From NCBI RefSeq assembly GCF_033947565.1, contig NZ_JARPVX010000011.1, positions 29,567 to 93,566 of the forward strand: 64,000 bases of DNA. Reading direction: 5' to 3'. The stretch is from Lichenihabitans sp033947565. Lineage in GTDB: Bacteria; Pseudomonadota; Alphaproteobacteria; Rhizobiales; Beijerinckiaceae. The notes under the pieces are model-generated. The model worked only from the letters and a program-made list of their open reading frames with translations. It had not been told where the DNA came from and searched no databases. A program made the position numbers and the translations under genes. Positions 8,470 through 17,118 of the stretch are shown here, in pieces (position 1 is the stretch's first letter; every line of letters begins with the position of its first letter).

Positions 8470-8706
8470 TTAGAACGCCTTGAAGGTGATCAACGTCCGG
8501 GTGTCGGCGATGCCCGGGATGCGATGCACCTTCTCACCGACGAAATGGCCGACGTCGACCCCGTCGTCGACGTGGAACTTGGCCAGCACGTCGAAGCTGC
8601 CGGCGGTCGAATAGATCTCGGACGCGATCTCGGCCTCGGCCAGCGCGCTCGCCACCGCGTAGGTGCGGCCGAGATGGCATTTGATCTCGACGAAGAAGGT
8701 CTGCAC
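8470..8706 (-). CDS. Stand-alone Lrp/AsnC ligand-binding (RAM) domain protein
   Basis: 78 residues starting at a GTG preceded by a purine-rich GAAAGGACGAA site. The whole protein equals the C-terminal regulation-of-amino-acid-metabolism domain of Lrp/AsnC regulators: TFFVEIKCHLGRTYAVA at the start, then EIYSTAGSFDVLAKFHV and the closing GIADTRTLITFKAF. There is no DNA-binding helix-turn-helix. Such proteins form dimers or higher oligomers and may bind small effectors or modulate full-length Lrp proteins (inference). The start lies 13 bases after the stop of the secreted protein upstream on the same strand. Confidence 0.88.
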   Translation of the reverse strand: MQTFFVEIKCHLGRTYAVASALAEAEIASEIYSTAGSFDVLAKFHVDDGVDVGHFVGEKVHRIPGIADTRTLITFKAF

Positions 8707-8719
8707 GCGTTTCGTCCTT

Positions 8720-9664
8720 TCAGTCGCTTTGCGGCGCGATCGTGCCGCCTTGCGCCCCGGTCGGCACCTCGACGTCGCGATCCGTACCCGACGCGACCTT
8801 GAACTCGGCCTGATAGGTTTTGCCGGCATGCCGCGCGATGGCGATGTAGTCGCCTTCCGCCAGCACCAGTGACGGGAAGGCGCCGATCAACTCGCGCACC
8901 ACGTCGCCGCCGGGCGTCAGGATGGTGAAGCCGGTGTCGGCCAGCGCCTCGCCACCGGGCTGGTTAACGAGCTTCAAGGTCATCACGGCGGCCCGGTGCT
9001 TCACTGTGGCGGTGATGAACTTGCCGGCCTGGACCCGGAGATCGGCGTTGACGACGGAGTTGCTGTTCGACACCGGCACCAGGGAGCCGACCCCCACGGT
9101 GTCCAGATAGGTCGAGGTGATGTGGTACATCCCTTCAGGCAGCCGCAGGATCTCGCCCGGCTTGGCGTTGGCCACAACCAGCTTGGCCTGCGGGTTGCCG
9201 TGTTCCGGCACATAGATGGCGACCGAAAGCCGGTCGGCCGCGATGGCGGCGTCACCCAGCCGGCCGTCCACCTCGAGTGCTCCGGCGTTCAGGGTCAGGC
9301 GCTCGCTCGCGGCCTTGTCGGTCACCACGACGCGCTTCATCTGGCTGGCGAACCCGTAGGTGACGTGCACCACATAGGCGCCGTCCGGCAGCGTGAAGGC
9401 GGGTTGCGCCTCGCTCGACTGGGCCACGATGCGATGCGTGCCGTCTTGGTCGGTGCGCTCGTCGAAGACCGACCAGCGCATGCCGGTGCCGAGCGGGGCG
9501 GGGTCGCCGCCCACCACGGCGGACAAGCGGAGCAAGCCCTGGCCGGCCGGCGCAGCGTCGGGTGCTGGCGCAGCATCGTGCGGCGCCGCCTCGACGGCCT
9601 GACCGACGGTGGCCGGGACGCTCAACAACACCGCCAGCGCGGTCGTGATGGAAAGCCGCCGCAC
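8720..9664 (-). CDS. Secreted protein with three beta-type repeats, function unknown
   Basis: 314 residues with a cleavable signal peptide (about 1-27) and an alanine/proline-rich linker to residue 42. The rest holds three related beta-rich units, each ending in a similar turn: LPDGAY (92-97), LPEGMY (175-180) and LAEGDY (268-273), each followed by alternating hydrophobic residues. This resembles carboxypeptidase-regulatory or transthyretin-like beta-sandwich repeats (inference). Likely periplasmic or surface located. It runs just upstream of the RAM-domain gene and divergently from tusA. No enzyme motif seen. Confidence 0.78.
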   Translation of the reverse strand: MRRLSITTALAVLLSVPATVGQAVEAAPHDAAPAPDAAPAGQGLLRLSAVVGGDPAPLGTGMRWSVFDERTDQDGTHRIVAQSSEAQPAFTLPDGAYVVHVTYGFASQMKRVVVTDKAASERLTLNAGALEVDGRLGDAAIAADRLSVAIYVPEHGNPQAKLVVANAKPGEILRLPEGMYHITSTYLDTVGVGSLVPVSNSNSVVNADLRVQAGKFITATVKHRAAVMTLKLVNQPGGEALADTGFTILTPGGDVVRELIGAFPSLVLAEGDYIAIARHAGKTYQAEFKVASGTDRDVEVPTGAQGGTIAPQSD

Positions 9665-9786
9665 CTGATCTCCCTTGCCGTCGTACCGGCCTGACGGCCA
9701 AGCTCGCCTCTGCCGCGGCTTTGCGCCGCTTTCGTGTCCGGGGCCGCTGAACCGCGCCGCGTCCGCCCAATAGGCTCGATTTTAAC

Positions 9787-10053
9787 GTGACCACAGAACC
9801 GCCCGCAACGCCGACCGCTTCCACCGCGCCGCCAGCCCAGGATCTCGACCTGCGCGGCCTGCGGTGCCCCATGCCGGTGCTCCGCACCCGCAAGGCCTTG
9901 GCATCCCTCGAGGCTGGGCGAGTGCTTCGGGTTTTGTGCACGGATCCCCTGGCGGCGATCGACATTCCGCACCTGCTGCGCGAGACCGGCGACGCGCTGG
10001 TGGATCAGGAAGCGTGCGGCCCAGACCGGATCTTCATCATCCGCAAGTGCTGA
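9787..10053 (+). CDS. tusA: TusA-family sulfurtransferase
   Basis: 88 residues from a GTG start. TusA-type proteins carry persulfide sulfur for tRNA thiolation, molybdenum cofactor or other sulfur pathways. The signature LRGLRCPMPVLRTRKAL is complete, with the active cysteine at Cys27. An N-terminal proline/threonine-rich tail of about 18 residues precedes the core. It converges on mobA with a 3-base gap, so its neighbour also concerns molybdenum cofactor chemistry, though the genes are on opposite strands. Exact acceptor unknown. Confidence 0.92.
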   Translation: MTTEPPATPTASTAPPAQDLDLRGLRCPMPVLRTRKALASLEAGRVLRVLCTDPLAAIDIPHLLRETGDALVDQEACGPDRIFIIRKC

Positions 10054-10056
10054 CGA

Positions 10057-10695
10057 TCATCTTCGACCGGTGAGGCCCGCATGGAGCCGGCGGGCCGCCA
10101 CGAGGTCGTCCGGGGTGTTGAGGTTGAAGAACGGATCGTGCGGCATCGTCGGCCATGCCACCTCGGCGACCCCGACCTCCGCCTGGAAGGCCATCACCTT
10201 GCGCAGGTCGCGATCGAGAAGCGCCTGGCGCAGCGCTTCCCGGAGGTCGCAGCGCCAGAGCGCCACCAGAGGGTGAGGTCGATCGCCTGACGTGGCCCGC
10301 ACCACGGGACGGCCGCTCCGGTGCGCCTCGGCCCGCAGCCGCGGGACAAGGTCGGCCGGCACGAAGGGGGTGTCGCCCGGGACGCTCAGCATCCAGCCCT
10401 GCGGGTTGATCGCGGCCCCATGGTCGAGGCCTTCCAGGATGCCGGCCAGCGGACCGCGCGACGGCCCGGGCCCATCGGGCAACACCACCGGCCCCCGATC
10501 CGAGAAGCGGTGGGGATCGCCATTGGCGCTGATCGCGAGACCATCGCATTGCGGCCCGAGCCGGCCGATCAGCACATCGAGGAGCGTCGCGCCGTCGTCG
10601 AGCCGCAGCAGCGCCTTGTCGTGCCCGTCCATGCGACGGGCGAGCCCGCCTGCCAGGATCACGCCGACCGGGAGCGCGGTCGCGGCTTCAGTCAT
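10057..10695 (-). CDS. mobA: Molybdenum cofactor guanylyltransferase
   Basis: 212-residue cytoplasmic enzyme that adds GMP to molybdopterin to make the guanine dinucleotide form of the cofactor. The nucleotide-binding loop GVILAGGLARRMDGHDKALL (about 11-30) and the Mg-binding VPGDTPF (Asp108) are both present. The ATG overlaps the end of trmO by 8 bases, making it the last gene of the asmA-like, trmO, mobA run on the minus strand. Molybdoenzyme genes are not in the window. Confidence 0.94.
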   Translation of the reverse strand: MTEAATALPVGVILAGGLARRMDGHDKALLRLDDGATLLDVLIGRLGPQCDGLAISANGDPHRFSDRGPVVLPDGPGPSRGPLAGILEGLDHGAAINPQGWMLSVPGDTPFVPADLVPRLRAEAHRSGRPVVRATSGDRPHPLVALWRCDLREALRQALLDRDLRKVMAFQAEVGVAEVAWPTMPHDPFFNLNTPDDLVAARRLHAGLTGRR

Positions 10696-11167
10696 CCTGG
10701 CGTCCCGCAGCGGGCGGCGCCATCGGGCAGCGCAGGGGCTTGATGTCGATCAGCGGCGTGCCGTCGACGCAATCGAGCCCGCGCACCATCAGCCCGTCCG
10801 GTTCGACGGCCAACAGAACCACAACGGAGGACGAAATGGGGTTCGGCCGCATCGGCGAGCGCAGCGCGAAGGTGCCGTGCGCCAGTCCGCTCGATCGCGG
10901 CCGCTGCACCACCAGGTCGCGCCGGGCGAGATGCATCCAGTACAGGATCTCCACCTCGGCATAGCGGTCGAGCCCCGCCAGGGCGGCGCGCCAGGGCGGG
11001 TCCACCACAACACGGCAGATAGGGCCATCCTGCGGGTCGCCGCGTTTCGGACAATCCTGGCGCGTCAGCCAGGGGGTGTGCAGGCGCCCGAGGAAGTGCA
11101 CCCCGGCGTCGGTCGCGGCCGGGCGCACGACCGTGACCTCGCCGGGGCGCGGGTCGTCGGCGCTCAC
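10688..11167 (-). CDS. trmO: tRNA t6A37 N6-methyltransferase TrmO (TsaA family)
   Basis: 159 residues starting at a GTG that overlaps the stop of the AsmA-like gene (GTGA). TrmO methylates N6-threonylcarbamoyladenosine at position 37 of some tRNAs using S-adenosylmethionine. Family motifs visible are FALRSPMRPNPISSSVV and GLDCVDGTPLIDIKPL, plus an N-terminal GRLHTPW. It is shorter than E. coli TrmO (about 235) because it lacks the C-terminal extension, as is usual in alphaproteobacteria. Identity is strong; the tRNA target is taken from the family. Confidence 0.9.
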   Translation of the reverse strand: MSADDPRPGEVTVVRPAATDAGVHFLGRLHTPWLTRQDCPKRGDPQDGPICRVVVDPPWRAALAGLDRYAEVEILYWMHLARRDLVVQRPRSSGLAHGTFALRSPMRPNPISSSVVVLLAVEPDGLMVRGLDCVDGTPLIDIKPLRCPMAPPAAGRQDD

Positions 11168-12900
11168 GGGAGGCCCTGCGTGCTGGCGGCCGTTGTTGTC
11201 CCGTCGGCTTCGGCCCGCAGGATGCGCGGGGGTGTCCCCAGGATGCCGGCGACGGTTGTGGCGGCCGTCGTGCCGCCGCCGACGCTCGGCTGGGCCATCA
11301 ACGAGAAGCTGCGGTCGCTTAAGGATGCCTCCGCCGTGAAGGACCGGGGCTGTCGATCGGCCGCGACGAGGCGGCCATCGACGACGCTGAGCCGTTCGTC
11401 CGTAAGGCGCAGGTCTGCCGTCGCGAGATCGAACGGCGTCGTGGCATGGGTCCGCAGCCAGATCGGCAGGCTTGGCCCGAGCGCCGACACGTCCGCGATG
11501 CTGGGCAGTGCCGGCAGGGCGCCGTTGCGGACGCTCAACTGCCCGTGGCCGGCGAGCGATGCCGCGAGGGCCCGCGGGCTCGTGCCGGTCGCCTCGGCGA
11601 CGAGCCGCCCCGACACCGAACCCGAGATGCCGGTGGCGCCCAGCGCCTGGGCCAGCGGGTCGAGGTCCATCTGCGATGCCGACAGGTCGACCCGCAGGGC
11701 GACCGACCTCCCCGTGACGGACGCGACCGCCCGGCCGCGGATCAGGCCGTCGAGGCTGCGGGCCTCGCTGAAGCCGGCCTCGATGCGGCCGTCGCGACAC
11801 AAGGCCGAGAAGGCGGCGTCCTCCATCACCAGGGGGCCGATCAGGGCGCGCGACGCCGAGATGCGCAGGTCGACATCGCCCAGCAGCGCGGGGTCGATCG
11901 TCCAGGGAGCATCGCTCCAGCGTCCGCCGCGATCACGCAAGTGAGACACCGCCGCGACAGCGCCCGTGAGATCGAGCGCATCGGTCGCGAAGGTGCCGGT
12001 CCAGGCCCAATGGCCGCCGTTGGGCTGCCAGGCGAGGCTGCCCTCGAAGGCGGTGTCGTCGAGGCCTAGATGGGCGTCCGAAAAGGTGATCGTGTCGCGG
12101 TTGGCGACGCCGCTGCCGCTGAAGCTGAGCCGCTCCACCAGCCGGCCGAGGCCCGGCGGCGACCCGCTCGCCTGCAGCAGGTCCGGCAAGGCAAGGGTGC
12201 TGACCGCGACGCGGCCCTCGAACCCGCCATGGATACCGGCCCGAAGCTGGCCCTCGAGTGTCGCATCCAGCAGCTGCGAGCGTAGTGTCACGCGGCTGGT
12301 GGCCGGACGCCCGAGCGCGAAGTCGAACGCAGGGTCGACCTCAGCCGCGATAGCGAGGCGCGTTCCGCGCCAGGTGCCAGACCCGGTGAGGGCCAGCGTC
12401 CCATTGTGATCGAGCCCGTCCAGGACCGCCGAAACCGCCGTCACCGTGCCGCGAAGGGCGGCGTGGCGGGACGCCAGGGTGAGCGTCCCGTCCTCGATGA
12501 ACACCCGTTGGGGCAGCGTGCGCCCGAGAAGCGCCATGGCCGATCGCGCCCCGGCGGCCGGCAGCGCGTCGGCGTCGAGCGCGATGGCGGGCCCGACCAG
12601 CCGGATCCGGCTGAAGGCGAGCCGGCCCGACAACAGCGAAGCGATGCTTTGCGTCGCTTCGAGCACCGGGGCGTTGATCCGCATCCCGGCGGGGCCATCG
12701 AGGCTCACATCCCGGATCACGACGCCGGGGCGCGGCAGCAAGTGGACATTCACGGTCGCGGCTGCGGTCGCCGCCGTGCCGAAGCTGCGGGCCAGCGCGG
12801 CACTGGCCGATCGCGCCAGGGTCACCTCGACGCGGTGCAGCTGCGCGGCCGCGAGCCCCACGCATAGCAGCGCCGCCACGACGCCGAACCACCACCGCAT
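11164..12900 (-). CDS. AsmA-family envelope protein
   Basis: 578 residues. One N-terminal membrane anchor (MRWWFGVVAALLCVGLAAA) is followed by a long periplasmic region rich in beta strands, and the C-terminal part carries the AsmA-like pattern with ATGTSPRALAASLAGHGQLSVRNG. AsmA-like proteins are bridge-like envelope proteins thought to move phospholipid between membranes (family knowledge). The ATG at 12900 is chosen over an in-frame start at 13035 because it begins the anchor cleanly. First gene of a tightly overlapping run with trmO and mobA. Confidence 0.85.
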   Translation of the reverse strand: MRWWFGVVAALLCVGLAAAQLHRVEVTLARSASAALARSFGTAATAAATVNVHLLPRPGVVIRDVSLDGPAGMRINAPVLEATQSIASLLSGRLAFSRIRLVGPAIALDADALPAAGARSAMALLGRTLPQRVFIEDGTLTLASRHAALRGTVTAVSAVLDGLDHNGTLALTGSGTWRGTRLAIAAEVDPAFDFALGRPATSRVTLRSQLLDATLEGQLRAGIHGGFEGRVAVSTLALPDLLQASGSPPGLGRLVERLSFSGSGVANRDTITFSDAHLGLDDTAFEGSLAWQPNGGHWAWTGTFATDALDLTGAVAAVSHLRDRGGRWSDAPWTIDPALLGDVDLRISASRALIGPLVMEDAAFSALCRDGRIEAGFSEARSLDGLIRGRAVASVTGRSVALRVDLSASQMDLDPLAQALGATGISGSVSGRLVAEATGTSPRALAASLAGHGQLSVRNGALPALPSIADVSALGPSLPIWLRTHATTPFDLATADLRLTDERLSVVDGRLVAADRQPRSFTAEASLSDRSFSLMAQPSVGGGTTAATTVAGILGTPPRILRAEADGTTTAASTQGLP

Positions 12901-13242
12901 AAGCCGCCGTTCGCCCACCGAGCCGTACCACTCCCGCGTCGTCGAGGGCCGCTGCTTGCGGCAGCTTTGTGACAATTGCGTGAGCATTGCCGGACGCTGG
13001 CACATGGCCCCTCGCAGGGCCGGATGGTTAATCAAGTATCAACGTTCTGCCGGCAGGAACTGACGGCAGCAACGTGCGGCCTCAACAAGGTAAACGCCTT
13101 AAAAAGGTCGTACTGGTCTTGCTCCGTGGCAGGCGTGGCAATGGCTACGAAACCGCGGCGACGGGCTGAAATCTCGGCAGGTCGGGCGGTGTTGGCCATG
13201 TCGGTCGGCGCCTGGGCGCGGCTGTCCTTTGCATGACGGAGC
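12901..13242. other. 342-base intergenic region between divergent genes
   Basis: No established gene is seen between the AsmA-like gene (minus) and the L,D-transpeptidase (plus). The region must hold promoters for both, but no convincing -35/-10 pair stands out by eye. It contains one short plus-strand frame, 13141-13236 (31 codons, ATG to TGA), whose translation includes RRRAEISAGRAVLAM, similar to the RVRAEVSAGRKVGLM found at the N-terminus of the downstream protein. It has no strong ribosome site. Confidence 0.6.
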
Positions 13243-14568
13243 TTGGTGGTGATTCAGGGCGCAGCGCGGGTGAGGGCAGAGGTTTCGGCCGGACGTAAGG
13301 TCGGTCTGATGCTGGGCTTGTCGGCCCTGGCGATCGGCCTCGGCATGGGCGCGGCCTGGGCCGGCGACGACGATGCCGGCGCCAGCCAGGCCGAATGGGC
13401 GCAAAAATACGACGCGGACCCGCGACTGGCCGTGCAGCGTTCCAGCACGCCGACCTTGTCGCCGCAGACCGTGGCCGCGACCGAGCAGGCCGTGCAAACC
13501 TATCAGGCGATCGTCAGCAAGGGCGGCTGGGTGCCGGTGCAGGCGCCCGCCAACATGCATGTGGGCTCGAACGGCCGGGCCGTGGTGGCGCTGCGCCAGC
13601 GCCTGACCATCAGCGGCGATCTCGATCCCGAGGCCGGCAACTCGCCCGTTTATGACACCTTCGTCGAAGCGGCGGTGAAGCGCTTCCAGGCCCGCAACGG
13701 CATCGGGCAGACGGGTGTGCTGACGCCGGCCACCTTGGCCGAGCTCAACGTGCCGGCCGATACGCGGCTGAAGCAGCTGCAAACCAACCTGGTGCGCCTG
13801 CGCTCGTTCTCCGCCAACCTTGGCGAGCGCTTCGTGATGGCCAACATCCCGGCCGCCGCGGTCGAAACGGTCGAGAACGGCCAAGTGTTCAGCCATCATG
13901 CGGCGGGCGTCGGCAAGATGGACCGTCAGTCGCCGGTGATGCAGACCAAGGCGATGGACATCAACTTCAACCCGTTCTGGACGGTGCCGGCCTCGATCAT
14001 CAAGAAAGACCTCATCCCCAAGATGCAGGCCGATCCGACCTACCTGACCTCGAACCACATCCGCACCTACAACAAGGAAGGCCAGGAGGTTTCGCCGTCT
14101 AGCATCAACTGGAACTCCCTCGAGGCGACGAACTACAAGTTCCGCGAGGACCCGAGCGTCGAGAACTCGCTCGGCGTGGTGCGCATCAACATCGCCAATC
14201 CGTATGGCGTCTATATGCACGACACGCCCACCAAGGGCGTCTTCGGCGACGACTTCCGCTTCGTGTCGTCGGGCTGCATCCGGGTGCAGAACGTGCGCGA
14301 CTATGTCGCTTGGCTGTTGAAGGACAACCCGGGCTGGGATCGGTCCAAGATCGACGAGGCCATCCGATCCGGCGAGCGCATCGACGTCAAGCTGACCAAT
14401 CCGGTGCCGGTCTATTGGGTCTACATCACAGCCTGGGCGACCCCGGACGGGGTGGTGCAGTTCCGCGACGACATCTACCAGCGTGACGGTTTCGGCACCG
14501 TCACGGCGGCCAATGTGGCGTCGGACGAGCAGAACGACGCTGTGGAACCGGCGATCTCGCAGGAATAA
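13243..14568 (+). CDS. L,D-transpeptidase with peptidoglycan-binding domain (YcbB-like)
   Basis: 441-residue periplasmic cell-wall enzyme that makes 3-3 cross-links or attaches proteins to peptidoglycan. Order: signal sequence (hydrophobic run LMLGLSALAIGLGMGAAWAG ending near residue 41), a peptidoglycan-binding type 1 domain (about 108-165, GRAVVALRQRL and GVLTPATLAELNV), then the YkuD catalytic domain with HDTPTKGVF and SSGCIRVQN; the catalytic cysteine is Cys345. The start is uncertain: TTG at 13243 or GTG at 13246 or 13249 all precede the signal. A UUCG-capped terminator follows. Confidence 0.93.
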   Translation: MVVIQGAARVRAEVSAGRKVGLMLGLSALAIGLGMGAAWAGDDDAGASQAEWAQKYDADPRLAVQRSSTPTLSPQTVAATEQAVQTYQAIVSKGGWVPVQAPANMHVGSNGRAVVALRQRLTISGDLDPEAGNSPVYDTFVEAAVKRFQARNGIGQTGVLTPATLAELNVPADTRLKQLQTNLVRLRSFSANLGERFVMANIPAAAVETVENGQVFSHHAAGVGKMDRQSPVMQTKAMDINFNPFWTVPASIIKKDLIPKMQADPTYLTSNHIRTYNKEGQEVSPSSINWNSLEATNYKFREDPSVENSLGVVRINIANPYGVYMHDTPTKGVFGDDFRFVSSGCIRVQNVRDYVAWLLKDNPGWDRSKIDEAIRSGERIDVKLTNPVPVYWVYITAWATPDGVVQFRDDIYQRDGFGTVTAANVASDEQNDAVEPAISQE

Positions 14569-14627
14569 GCGGAGCCTGCAGGCGGCTTCCCCGCCCGCAG
14601 GACCCCATGGTAAGACCTGCGGCAACC

Positions 14628-14645
14628 GGCACGCTTCGGCGTGCC
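14628..14645 (+). terminator. Stem-loop with TTCG tetraloop after the L,D-transpeptidase gene
   Basis: Perfect 7-bp stem GGCACGC / GCGTGCC closed by TTCG, followed by GTTTCGTTTC. An imperfect GC-rich hairpin (about 14575-14601, CCTGCAGGCGG / CCGCCCGCAGG) lies just upstream. Both sit between the transpeptidase stop and glyA. The T-tract is interrupted, so termination strength is uncertain. Confidence 0.6.
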
Positions 14646-14673
14646 GTTTCGTTTCAGCCGAGGACCGCCCGCA

Positions 14674-15990
14674 ATGACCGATCTCGCCGTCCATGCGCCG
14701 AAAGGCCGTGAGTCCCGCCTGTCGAACAGCTTCTTCGGGGCCAGCCTGTCGGCCACCGATCCGGAGATCGCGGGCGCCATCGCGTCCGAGCTCGGCCGGC
14801 AGCGCGACGAGATCGAGTTGATCGCCTCGGAAAACATCGTGTCCCGCGCGGTGCTCGAGGCGCAGGGCTCGGTGATGACCAACAAATATGCCGAGGGTTA
14901 CCCGGGGAAGCGTTATTACGGCGGCTGCCAGTTCGTGGACGTGGCCGAGGACCTCGCCATCAAGCGGGCCAAGCAATTGTTCGGTTGCGACTTCGCCAAC
15001 GTGCAGCCGAATTCCGGCAGTCAGGCCAACCAGGGCGTCTTCCTGGCGCTGCTGAAGCCCGGCGACGCCTTTATGGGCCTCGACCTCGCGGCCGGCGGGC
15101 ACCTCACCCATGGCTCGCCCGTCAACATGTCGGGCCGCTGGTTCCGGCCGGTGCCTTATACGGTCGACCCGACCACCCACCTGATCGACATGGACGCGCT
15201 CGCCGCCAAGGCCCGCGAGCACAAGCCGAAGATCATCATTGCGGGCGGCTCGGCCTATTCGCGTCATTGGGACTTCGCCCGCTTCCGCGAGATCTGCGAC
15301 GAGGTCGGGGCCTATTTCATGGTCGACATCGCGCATTTCGCCGGCCTGGTGGCCGGTGGCGCGCATCCCTCGCCCTTCCCGCACGCCCATGTGGTCACCA
15401 CCACCACCCACAAGACCCTGCGCGGGCCGCGGGGCGGCATGATCCTGACCAACGACGAGGCCTTGGCCAAGAAGATCAATTCGGCGATCTTCCCCGGCCT
15501 GCAGGGCGGCCCGCTGATGCACGTCATCGCCGCCAAGGCGGTGGCGTTCGGGGAAGCGCTGACGCCCGAGTTCCAGGCCTATGCCCATCAGGTGGTCGCC
15601 AATGCCCGGGCGCTGTCCGCTTCCGTGGTCAAAGGCGGTGCGGCCATCGTGTCGGGCGGCACCGACAATCACCTGATGCTGGTCGACCTGCGTCCCAAAG
15701 GGCTGACCGGCAAGGCCGCCGAGGCGGCGCTCGGCCGCGCCCACATCACCTGCAACAAGAACGGCGTGCCGTTCGACCCCGAAAAGCCGTTCGTGACCTC
15801 GGGCGTGCGGCTCGGCACCCCGGCCGCGACGTCGCGCGGCTTCGGCGAGCCGGAGTTCACCGAGGTGGGGCGCCTGATCGGCATCGTGCTGGACGGGCTC
15901 GCAGCCCATGGCGAGGCCGGCAACGGCGCTGTGGAGGCCGAGGTGCGCGAGCAGGTGACGACACTGACGCGGCGCTTCCCGATCTACTGA
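14674..15990 (+). CDS. glyA: Serine hydroxymethyltransferase
   Basis: 438 residues. Interconverts serine and glycine while loading one-carbon units on tetrahydrofolate; PLP enzyme of the cytoplasm. The PLP-binding lysine is Lys247 in TTTTHKTLRGPRGG. Other motifs are ELIASENIVSRAV and SGSQANQGVF. Length is slightly above the usual 420-435 because of an N-terminal extension. The ATG at 14674 is preferred over 14641, which would run through the terminator hairpin. First gene of the cluster with ribD; a 7-base gap separates them, with no nrdR between. Confidence 0.97.
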   Translation: MTDLAVHAPKGRESRLSNSFFGASLSATDPEIAGAIASELGRQRDEIELIASENIVSRAVLEAQGSVMTNKYAEGYPGKRYYGGCQFVDVAEDLAIKRAKQLFGCDFANVQPNSGSQANQGVFLALLKPGDAFMGLDLAAGGHLTHGSPVNMSGRWFRPVPYTVDPTTHLIDMDALAAKAREHKPKIIIAGGSAYSRHWDFARFREICDEVGAYFMVDIAHFAGLVAGGAHPSPFPHAHVVTTTTHKTLRGPRGGMILTNDEALAKKINSAIFPGLQGGPLMHVIAAKAVAFGEALTPEFQAYAHQVVANARALSASVVKGGAAIVSGGTDNHLMLVDLRPKGLTGKAAEAALGRAHITCNKNGVPFDPEKPFVTSGVRLGTPAATSRGFGEPEFTEVGRLIGIVLDGLAAHGEAGNGAVEAEVREQVTTLTRRFPIY

Positions 15991-15997
15991 TCCGCCG

Positions 15998-17113
15998 ATG
16001 GTGGGCGAAGAGCGCGCCAACCACGCGCGCTGGATGCGGGCCGCTTTGGCGTTCGGCCGGCGTGGCATGGGGCAAACGGCCCCGAACCCGGCCGTGGCGG
16101 CGCTGGTGGTCCGAGACGGCGTGGTGCTCGGCCGGGGTGTCACGGCGCCCGGCGGGCGGCCGCATGCCGAGCCGCTGGCGCTGGCCGAGGCCGGTGCCGC
16201 GGGGCGGGGCGCCACGCTGTATGTGACGCTCGAGCCTTGTAGCCACCATGGCCGCACGCCGCCCTGCACGGAGGCCATCGTGGCGGCCGGGATCAGCCGC
16301 GTGGTCTACGGTCTCGACGACCCCGATGGGCGCGTGGCCGGCCGTGGTCTCGCCCAGTTGCGTGAGGCGGGGATCGCGGTGGTGGGACCGGTGCTCGAGG
16401 CCGAAGTGCGCCGCGACCATCGTGGGCACCTCTTGCGCGTCACCGAAGGGCGTCCGACCGTCAGCGTGAAGATGGCCGAGACGGCAGATGGTTTCGCGGC
16501 CCGCGCGAGCGGCGCCGAGCGCCTGCTGATCACCGGCCCGCACGCCAACCGGGAGGTCCATCGCCTGCGGGCGTCGCACGACGCCGTGATGGTGGGCATC
16601 GGCACGGTGCTGGCCGACGATCCGTTGCTTACCGTGCGGTTGCCGGGCGTCGTGGCCCGCCCGGTGCGGGTGGTGCTCGACAGCTACGGGCGTATGCCGG
16701 CGGCCGCGCAGCTGATGCGGACGCCGAGCGAGGGGCCCCTGATCGTCCTGACGTCGGAGGAAGCCGCCTCCGAAGCGCCGAGAATGCGGGGCGCCAGCAA
16801 CCCTGAAATCACCCTGATCGGCGTGCCCACCGGCCCTGATGGCCTCGACCTCGACGCGGCGTTGCGCCGCCTTGGCGGGTTCGGCCTCACCCGTGTCTTC
16901 TGCGAAGGTGGTCCGCACCTCGCCTCGGCCTTGATCCTGGGCGGCTTCGCCGATTGCGTGGTTGTGTTGACGGGTGCGCAGGCTTTGGGATCTCCGGGCC
17001 TGCCTGCCTTGTCGGATGAAGCGCGGCACACCCTGGCCGACCCGGCCCATTATGCCCGCATGGGCGACCGGCGGCTCGGGGCCGACCGGCTCCAAGAGTT
17101 CGAGAGGATCTGA
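15998..17113 (+). CDS. ribD: Bifunctional riboflavin deaminase/reductase
   Basis: 371 residues. Carries out the deamination and reduction steps of riboflavin synthesis. The N-terminal deaminase domain shows the zinc site His56-Ala-Glu58 (PHAEPL) and Cys81/Cys90 (EPCSHHGRTPPC). The C-terminal reductase domain starts near residue 150 (GRPTVSVKMAETADG) and includes FCEGGPHLASALI. Both halves look complete. In many Hyphomicrobiales nrdR precedes this gene; here it follows glyA directly. ribE starts 5 bases after its stop. Confidence 0.96.
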   Translation: MVGEERANHARWMRAALAFGRRGMGQTAPNPAVAALVVRDGVVLGRGVTAPGGRPHAEPLALAEAGAAGRGATLYVTLEPCSHHGRTPPCTEAIVAAGISRVVYGLDDPDGRVAGRGLAQLREAGIAVVGPVLEAEVRRDHRGHLLRVTEGRPTVSVKMAETADGFAARASGAERLLITGPHANREVHRLRASHDAVMVGIGTVLADDPLLTVRLPGVVARPVRVVLDSYGRMPAAAQLMRTPSEGPLIVLTSEEAASEAPRMRGASNPEITLIGVPTGPDGLDLDAALRRLGGFGLTRVFCEGGPHLASALILGGFADCVVVLTGAQALGSPGLPALSDEARHTLADPAHYARMGDRRLGADRLQEFERI

Positions 17114-17118
17114 ACCCC

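Noticed and set aside
13099..16278. Minus-strand open frame of over 1000 codons opposite the L,D-transpeptidase, glyA and ribD
   Set aside because: The plus strand encodes three certain enzymes here. The long antisense frame is a result of high GC content and codon bias and has no family-like motif.
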